Assembly (NCBI GenBank): GCA_020747065.1
Contig: JAGMVK010000008.1
Span: 2,767,434-2,831,433 of the forward strand
Direction: 5' to 3'
DNA length: 64,000 bases
Source of the DNA: Cadophora sp. MPI-SDFR-AT-0126
Lineage: Eukaryota > Ascomycota > Leotiomycetes > Helotiales > Ploettnerulaceae
In this document: piece after piece, positions 57,258 to 64,000 of the stretch
Numbering within the stretch: position 1 is the first letter of the stretch
How the letters are laid out: every line of letters begins with the position of its first letter
Translations under genes and position numbers: made by a program
Notes under the pieces: model-generated
Database searches by the model: none
What the model was told of the DNA's origin: nothing
The model's input: only the letters and a program-made list of their open reading frames with translations

Positions 57258-57381
57258 GGGTAGGTGTAGTGTGAGGTGTACTATAGGGTAGGCATAGTGT
57301 ATACTGTAGGGTAGGTGTAGTGTATACCGTAGGGTAGGTATAGTGTGTATCGCAGGGCAGGTGTAGTGTATAGTATACTAC
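57258..57381. repeat. Minisatellite, about five 23-28-bp units
   Basis: Units based on GGGTAGGTGTAGTGTGTACT with variable ends. The same family is at 58701-58859. Confidence 0.8.
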
Positions 57382-57399
57382 TTGCGTACTAGAATTAAT

Positions 57400-58385
57400 A
57401 TAGCAGCGATACCTCGAGCTTAAGTTAGAGTTAGGGCGATATAGGTATCGAGCCACTTAGCTCTAAAGGGCCCTAAGAGGTCCTATAGAGCTTTATAAGC
57501 TATCGCTGTATCTCTTTCCATAAGGCCGCCGGCTAAGATAATTAGGGGGCGAAATATAGAGCTTAGGTTACTGTATTTACGGCGTTTAGCGTTTATAGCC
57601 TCTGTAAGTGTAGCGTAAGCTTTCTCTCGAGCTGAGTCTTTATTAATAGCGACGATCTATATATCGTAGTAGTGCCTGAAGGTACCTAAGAGTATTAAAA
57701 AATCAGGCTGTTAGCTATTTTCAGGGGGTGTAGACGCTATAGCTATAAGTGTAGGCTCTAATTCAACTTTTAGGTCTTCCTAGCTAGAGAGGGTAGTTAT
57801 AAATGCATAGGTAACCTAGTTGTGGCGTATTATCCCGTGTCTCTTAGTACCTTTATAGGTATCTTCGTGGCCTATTTGCGGGTAGGCGCTACAGGCTATA
57901 CAGGGGGTGATTAAAGGCTTTACAGGGAGTAAGAGCCTGGTCCGTAGTGCTTCGATCACTGTAGAATCCGCTAAAAGGTAGTGTTTTTGCGTGGGCAGGA
58001 CTCTAAGCCAGTGTCTTCCAAGGTAGCTAGCGTTCTCTAGCATCGATTTTAGCGCTTCCTTCGATAGGGTAGGTAAGAGCTTCTCTTGTAGGCCTTCGTT
58101 AATGCTAGTATAGACTTTCTGAGCGTTCGGTAGCGCTAAATCAGGGGGTTCCGGGTAGATTTTAAGGCATATAGCCTCTAGAATCGATCGGGAGGCTACC
58201 TTAGCAGCTCTATATAACCCAGGGGCTAATAGGGCGTGTTAAGGGAGCCCTAGGCCTCCTTCGCTCACTGGAATCGAGAGTAGTGCCGGTCGAATTAGTG
58301 TAGTTTTATCCCCTGGCTCCCTGGTAATTAGGGTCTGTATAGCGTCCTTAACCCTAAGGTCGGCTAGCCTCCAGAGGTTTTTTTA
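57400..58385 (-). pseudogene. LINE-type reverse transcriptase, C-terminal remnant
   Basis: The minus strand reads as the C-terminal end of a fungal non-LTR retrotransposon polyprotein, with a few stops. In order: LIRPALLSIPVSEGGLGLP, ASRSILEAICLKIYPEPPD, LENASYLGRHWLRVLPTQ, LADSTVIEALRTRLLLPV and PCIACSAYPQIGHEDTYKG (a CxxC...H cluster whose last Cys has become Tyr). Then come VELEPTLIAIASTPPE, QIVAINKDSAREKAYATL and FRPLIILAGG. Only the 3' part is present, as is usual for 5'-truncated LINE insertions. Telomere-proximal LINEs occur in several fungi. The family assignment is by pattern only. Confidence 0.6.
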
Positions 58386-58424
58386 GTCGGCTTCGCCGAA
58401 GCTAGGGCTTAAAATATATTCCTT

Positions 58425-58556
58425 AACTCTAAGCTCGACCCTAAGGTTAACTCTAAGGTTAACCCTAAGCTCGACCCTAAGCTCGACCCTAAGTCTGACC
58501 CTAAGTATTATATATATAATATATATAATATATTAAGGGTTAGGGTTTGAGGTTTG
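58425..58556. repeat. Degenerate telomere-like sequence flanking an AT palindrome
   Basis: The left part has repeated ACCCTAAG-type motifs (C-strand sense). A self-complementary TATATA/ATATAT stretch at 58509-58533 follows, then AAGGGTTAGGGTTTGAGGTT (G-strand sense). It joins directly onto subtelomeric copy B. Confidence 0.6.
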
Positions 58557-58659
58557 GGTTTGATTTAGCTCTAACTAGCTAACTTGCTACAGGTGCTTTT
58601 TACTCTCTCTCTACCTCTCGAAAAACAGGTACTAAATACAGGGAGTGGAGTACTATAAA
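58542..58659. repeat. Subtelomeric repeat unit, copy B (uninterrupted)
   Basis: 118-bp counterpart of 49419-49536 with only a handful of substitutions. It continues without interruption past ATAAA and so represents the empty form of the retrotransposon target. Confidence 0.85.
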
Positions 58660-58700
58660 ACAAAAGGAAACCGCTATATTATAAACAGGGAAGTACCCTA

Positions 58701-58859
58701 GGGTAGGTGTAGTATGAGGTGTACTACAGGGTAGTTGTAGTGTGTACTGCAGGGTAGGTGTAGTGTGTACTGCAGGGTAGGTGTAGTGTGTACTGTAGGG
58801 CAGGTGTAGTGTGTATCAGAGGGTAGGTGTAGTGTATATTATAGGATAGGTGTAGTATA
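58701..58859. repeat. Minisatellite, about seven units of 23 bp
   Basis: Units GGGTAGGTGTAGTGTGTACT plus GCA or GTA, homologous to 57258-57381. Confidence 0.8.
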
Positions 58860-58890
58860 GGGTCCGGGAACGGGACCGGGTGTCGGGTAC

Positions 58891-59066
58891 GGGTTAGGGT
58901 CGCGGTCGCTTAAGGCTCGCTCTACGGGTTAGAGTCGCGGTCGCTTAAGGCTCGCTCTATAGGTTAGGGTCGCGGTCGCTTAAGGCTCGCTCTACGGGTT
59001 AGAGTCGCGGTCGCTTAAGGCTCGCTCTACGGGTTAGGGTCGCGCTCGCTTCTAGCTCGCGTTATA
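58891..59066. repeat. Five 35-bp tandem repeats with a telomere-like core
   Basis: Units start at 58891, 58926, 58961, 58996 and 59031. Each begins GGGTTAGGGTCGCGGTCGCT (or GGGTTAGAG) and ends GGCTCGCTCTAC; the last unit is diverged. TTAGGG or a one-base variant recurs in each. Confidence 0.85.
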
Positions 59067-60092
59067 GGGTTCGGGCTAGGTCTGATTAAGCAGGGTCGCT
59101 TCGCTCTAGCCCCTGCGCCTGCGGCAGGCCTGTAGTATCTATGTGACGTTGTTAGGAGAGAACGCGTAAAAACACGTCTTACACGTAGTTCGACGCGTTC
59201 TTAAGAAGAGACGCGTTTCTCGTGTCGACACGTTCAGAACCACCCACTCACCCTCTAGAAGGTACAGCGTCTCTTATACATTTCCAGGACATCGAAATTC
59301 TATATCGGTCCCACGTCTTTCCGATGTTTTAGTTATGCAGATGAGATGTTCGATCGACGATGTCAAACGATATCGTGTTCCTAGGTGTTTTATATGTAAG
59401 GTCAATGATCGGGGACATTCCGAAAATAACCCTATATCTAGCAGGTCTTCTGCAGCTTCGTGTCATTTTCCTGACATCAACCTGCTATATATTTTCCTTG
59501 TATCTTCAATGACTACTTCATGCTTCTTACCTGCGAGCTCGCTGCCGCGAGGCGGGGTCTCGTACTTACCGGATCGAGTACCGGCGCCGGCCAAACTTCG
59601 AGGATTATACGACGACCTATCCATTATTGTTGAATGAATCTAATATAAGATTCATTTAATTCCCCATACAACCCACTAGCGTGGATTTGCCGAGGCCATA
59701 AGATTCATTTAATTAGATTCATTTGTTAGGGTTACGTCCAAATAAGCTCGGATGAGGCTCAAATTCGAGTATGAGTTAGCCCCAGCATATGTGACACCAG
59801 CCACGTCAAAACTTCCACTAGAACCCCATTATCAAGTGAGTTTTGCGAGGAGACAGTAGTCGTCGTCGATTTTTAATAAGGGAAGCAGATGCACAGGCCA
59901 AGTCAGCTAAAATGCAGTTCCCAAGCATAAAGTGAGTATAAAAGTATAAAAGTATAAAAGCGGAGATTACAGCCAGCTATACCACGCATGGGTTCAGATT
60001 ATAGGTGCCGAACACGTGAGGGCAGCAAGACACGTAAAGAGAGTAAGAGAAGGGGAGATATTATTTAAATAATTCAAAGAAAGAGTCAAGTC
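59067..60092. other. Subtelomeric spacer upstream of the helicase relic
   Basis: No gene is supported. An 8-bp inverted pair GAACGCGT...ACGCGTTC lies near 59160-59200, repeated GATTCATTTAATT motifs at 59648-59722, and three GTATAAAA copies at 59936-59960. The last could be a promoter relic of the helicase gene. ORF 59335-59637 has no recognised pattern. Confidence 0.5.
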
Positions 60093-63000
60093 ATGGATCC
60101 ATTCGTTCATTTGCTAGTATTTAAAGTAGTAGTATACACTATATGCCAGTATACCGTGTTACCTAGCCAGATTTCCCACTATTTAAGGGGTTCTAATGGC
60201 TATAATATAACTAAGGAAGCACGAGAGCAGATTTCAAAAGAAGTGAACCGGGTTAAAGGGTTGATTTTATATTAAGCAGAGTTAAATAAGTTACCAATCC
60301 CCGTCAGTCTAAGCCAGCCCCCGATTCCCGAATTAAGGAGACCTAAGACAGATGGAAAAAGGTACTTATTTACTCCGTATCGTTATATTAGTTACTAGCG
60401 TTAAGCTATCCAGAAATATTTCAGAGAATAGCACGGTTAGGTAAATGAGAGGAAGCGAGGGCGTTAATATGCCGGCTAAGAGGTATAAGTGCTATAGATT
60501 TCAGTTCATTACTAGTAGTTTTTCCCTAAAGGTTCCGGTTCTGTATTTTTCGAGGTTCAAGTAGAGGGATCTAGCCCCGCTATACTGTCCGGAGACATCG
60601 ATTTGGAGGCTATTAAGAAATAGTTAAACTAGGAGATGGAATAAGCTAACGAGGAGCAGCGTTATTAAATTAGTAAGCTAGAGGAATCCCGAGAGCTAAA
60701 TCCATAGTTATATCGCATAGGTTGGGTTAAGTATTGCGAAGGGTATGACCGGGAAGAATTATAAGTATTAGTTACTCCCGTTAAGGAGGACGAGCTAGAG
60801 TTAGAAGTGTTATATCAAGTATTTAATTAGTTAATTTAAGATGTATAATACTATTGTGTTCGGTAAGTAGTAGGGTTAGAGGTATTATTTAAAGCGAATA
60901 GAAAGGAGGTAGATAAAGAAGTCCAAATACCGTTTAATAGTTGGATAGATATCACTACTATCGTGCGGTATATAGAGGTTTACAAGTAGTTGATGTGTTA
61001 TATATTCCGGTCTAAAGGCATTGAGCCCGAGAAGTGGCCGGGATTTAAGTTAATAGCAAGGCAGCAGATAGCTATTAATAACGTGTAGACGAACGTTAAG
61101 GAATTTATATAGTGGAAAGAGGACTAAGAGGGGGATTTAGGAGGAGGGGAAGAGGAGGAATCAGATGAGGAGATTGAGTGGATAAGCCGGATCCAGCGGC
61201 AGATTTTGCGGTTATAGATTACGTTATTAAACTAGCTATTATAAGACAACAAGTACAAGAGTGTATTAATTAGTAGGTTAGCTATTTTAGGAATACGGGA
61301 AGACAATAAGTAGTTAGATACCGAGGATTATATGCCTAAATATTCGGCCGTAATTAAGTTGGCCCGGTTAATAGTGGTTTAAGAGGCGTACGAGCAGCGA
61401 CAGGAGGCTATTATATAATACTAAGAGCGTGGTTTAAGTCCAGAGGTAGCTAGGGAGAGAGTATTAAGCTATTATGTTTTAATCCGGGGTTTAGTTCGTT
61501 CGTTCATAACTATGGCCCATAATGGCAAAGATCCTAAGCTTATGCAGTAGTTATACTGTAGTTAGTCGTACGGTTTCAAAATTCAGTACACTACTACTAC
61601 TAAAGAGAAGATCTAGTGAATTAGGGATGATATTTTGTATCCTAAGATCTGGTTTAGTATGAGCCAATTCCGGGGTATGATTCATAGGTTAGTTAGGGAG
61701 GTAAGAGAGGAGTTATTTAAGAAGTTAATAGTGGTAAGGATGAGTAGAGATCGAGAAGTGGATGTGAAGTAGGTACTACCGATCTATTGGGATAGAATAG
61801 TAAATCAGCCGTCCGAGACTTGGATAGGGTAGTTGTTTTTAGATAACAAGCGGAATTAGTTCGTAGTATATAAGTAGTAGTGGTTGTACGAGAGGATGTA
61901 TAAGGAGGAGCTATTAAGAGGGTAGTTCATGGATAGGGCGGGGAGGTTGAAAAGGGAAGCTATAGCCGTATATCAGCGCTACGTGAAGCAGTTCTAGGAG
62001 TTATTATGGATTTTAATGTATTTATGCGGTAGTTAGCTAGCTAGAGCGCCCGAGTTATTAGGAATACGGTGGAAGAATACGGTGTACAGGGGAGTACGGA
62101 ACATTTTCATCGAGGAGGGTTTAGTTATATTCGTGGCTACGTATTATAAGGGGTATCGGAGTAGTGGAAATATTAAGATCATGTACTAGTATTTACTAAG
62201 AGAGGTTAGGGAGTTATTAGTATATTATTTGTGGTTAATGTTGCTATTTTAGGAAAAGTTGTAGTTCTAAGTAACGGGAAAACTGAGTAGCAGTCTATTT
62301 TTATGGGGAGATAGCCAGAAGAAGGAATACCAGTAGTGGACAGGCTTAAAGCAGAAGTAGCAGGAATCTAAGGAGAGTAATAACGTTCCTAGAGAGTAGG
62401 AGAGAGATAATCAGGGAGAAGAGGGCGATAGCGAGGATTAGATAGGTTAGAAGAGGTTATTCGCTTAATAGCAGTCCTATTCGTAGATATCGGAACGAGC
62501 CCGGAAGATTTTAAAGGAAGCCAGATTAAGATTAATAGGTATAGATAGGTTTAGTATTACGAGTTACTGCCAGATTACTATTACTATATCACGCCGGTAT
62601 TATCACGAAGACTAATTTAAGGACAAGAAGACGAAGTTAAAGGAGGGTAATAGATAGGATGAAGATAACGTGGATGGGGACGACCTATAGGATTTATAAG
62701 CTAGTCACGGAACCTATATTACAAGTATAATTTACGCGAGAGAGTTAATAGAAGGGGATAATTCTATTATTAGCCGCTGTAAGAAGTTCCGATGAGTCAG
62801 CCACGTATGGCATTGTTTTTTGGGGTTTCCGTCGGCATATTAAGGTGTTAGTATGAGCGGGAGAGCTAAGAGAAAGCGGTAAGTGTATGAGGAAGAGATG
62901 TAAGACGTACAGTTAGCGCGGTGGAAGCGATTACGGGGGGTAGATATCTATGCCAAGTTAGAGAAGATATTAGGAAGTGAGGCCCGGTTCCGTGGTTTAT

Positions 63001-63880
63001 AAGAGCCCGTGTTATAAGCTATTATGAAGCACTAAAGCCCTATTATAGCTGTAATAGGAACAGGGGTTAGGAAGACGTTGTTATTCTAGTTGCTAGCTAA
63101 GAGCATGAGCTCCGGGATAACGATTGTTATCAGCCTGTTAGTTTCATTGCAGGACCACATAGTTGAGAGATATCAGTAAGCCGGCATTTCGTGTGTTAAG
63201 TGGGATCCCCGATAGTACTATTTCCCTAGCCAGATTGTCATTATCACGCCGGAGTCAGCGGTTAGTAAGACGTTTGGGACGTTTTTAGACTAGTTATAAG
63301 GATTGCATTTATTAGAGCGGTTTATGTTCGATAAGTGTTATACGCTATTGGATAGTACGGTTGAGTTCCGGCCTAAGATGCGGCAATTAGGCGAGTTAAT
63401 AGAAAGGGGGGTGCAGATAGTTTATTTAATAGCAACGTTACTCCCCTATACTAAGCCCGAGTTTATAAATATTATGAGGATTAAAGCCGACGATATTCAC
63501 ATGTTCTGATCCCTAACTAGCTATCTGAATATTACGTATTCCGTAGTTAAGTACGAGGCAGATAAGTTTAGGATAGGGGATATTATAGCCGTTTGTAAGT
63601 TAGTAGAAGAAAAGTTAAACGAATACGCTACACTAGCTAAAATTATTATATATAGCAGCAGTATTATTACTACTTAGGAGGTGAGCCGTGCATTAGATTG
63701 CCACGTATATTACTGAGATATCGGTGATATAGCTATTAAAGACGAGATCCGGAAGGCGTAGGAGAGTTCAGATGGACGTATTATTATTGCTACTAATACA
63801 TTTAGATTAGGCATTAACCGGCTAGATGTTCGGGTAGTAATTCATGTTAAGCCCATTTATTAGATACGGAATTATAGTTA
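60093..63880 (+). pseudogene. Telomere-linked RecQ-type helicase, RIP-ruined and cut off by the telomere
   Basis: Plus-strand frames keep a scattered protein pattern with many stops. The start at 60093 (MDPFVHLLVFKVVVYTICQY, VLPSQISHYL) resembles the C2H2/OrsD-like N-terminus of large fungal telomere-associated helicases. The middle at 61579-61740 reads FKIQYTTT, ILYPKIWFSMSQFRGMIHRL. The RecQ core follows: motif I IGTGVRKTLLF near 63057; IVIITPESAVSKTFGTFL near 63235; motif II FDKCYTLLD near 63327, where IDECH is expected (E to K and H to Y are both RIP-type changes); motif III LIATLLPYTKPEF near 63433; and IIIATNTFRLGINRLDVRVVIHV near 63782. It ends at PIY*IRNYS, just before the QESGRAGRD of motif VI, where telomere repeats begin. 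Confidence 0.75.
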
Positions 63881-64000
63881 AGGGTTAGGGTTAGGGTTAG
63901 GGTTAGGGTTAGGGTTAGGGTTAGGGTTAGGGTTAGGGTTAGGGTTAGGGTTAGGGTTAGGGTTAGGGTTAGGGTTAGGGTTAGGGTTAGGGTTAGGGTT
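63881..64000 (+). repeat. Telomere, (TTAGGG)20
   Basis: 120 bp of perfect TTAGGG repeats run to the window edge, G-rich strand 5' to 3' outward, as expected for a right chromosome end. Confidence 0.97.

Noticed and set aside
58891..59066. CRISPR array
   Set aside because: The 35-bp units are contiguous with no unique spacers, and the organism is a fungus.

Overview
This is a chromosome end from a filamentous ascomycete (Pezizomycotina). I lean to Leotiomycetes because several small families here are ones I associate with that class. The fungal call rests on many short introns (about 43-110 nt) with GTRNGT donors and CTGAC/CTAAC-like branch sites. It also rests on HET, GH31 and MBOAT_2 families, on AT-rich blocks that look mutated by repeat-induced point mutation (RIP), and on a run of TTAGGG repeats at the right edge. 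The G-rich strand points outward, so position 64000 is at or near the physical telomere.

Layout. 1-21000 is ordinary gene-bearing sequence. It holds a broken FAD-linked oxidoreductase, a HET-domain gene, a secreted dienelactone hydrolase-like protein, a secreted GH31 alpha-glucosidase, a frameshifted tubby/LOR-like gene, an MFS sugar transporter divergent from a transaldolase, and a bHLH transcription factor. The alpha-glucosidase, transporter, transaldolase and bHLH regulator form a plausible carbohydrate-use neighbourhood. The transporter/transaldolase intergenic region carries five exact CCTGNNCAGG palindromes. 21311-29221 is an extremely AT-rich block bounded by inverted terminal repeats. 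Reading its minus strand with stops treated as mutated Gln/Trp reveals a Helitron-like protein with a Pif1 helicase.

29376-49235 is gene-poor. It holds an F-box-like acidic protein, a wax-synthase-type acyltransferase, a BTB protein, a small three-exon zinc-ribbon protein plus a duplicated piece of it, small inverted-repeat (MITE-like) sequences, an arginyl-tRNA synthetase pseudogene that has lost both class I signature motifs, a CorA-like/two-TM fungal protein with two GC-AG introns, and a small conserved protein.

49419-64000 is subtelomeric. A subtelomeric repeat unit is interrupted by a young, intact Ty1/copia element (49537-57210). The element has two 217-bp LTRs with no difference seen, a 5-bp ATAAA target duplication and one 1784-codon polyprotein on the minus strand. 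Between the end of pol and the 3' LTR it carries a spliced gene on the opposite strand encoding a Zn2Cys6-like Cys cluster, a helical region and a basic tail. Beyond the element lie minisatellites, a LINE remnant, telomere-like sequence, 35-bp repeats with a telomere-like core, and a RIP-ruined telomere-linked RecQ-type helicase. Its reading frame runs into the telomere and is cut off inside helicase motif VI.

Coding coordinates were assembled by hand from frames and splice sites. Family names come from recognising motifs, with no database search.
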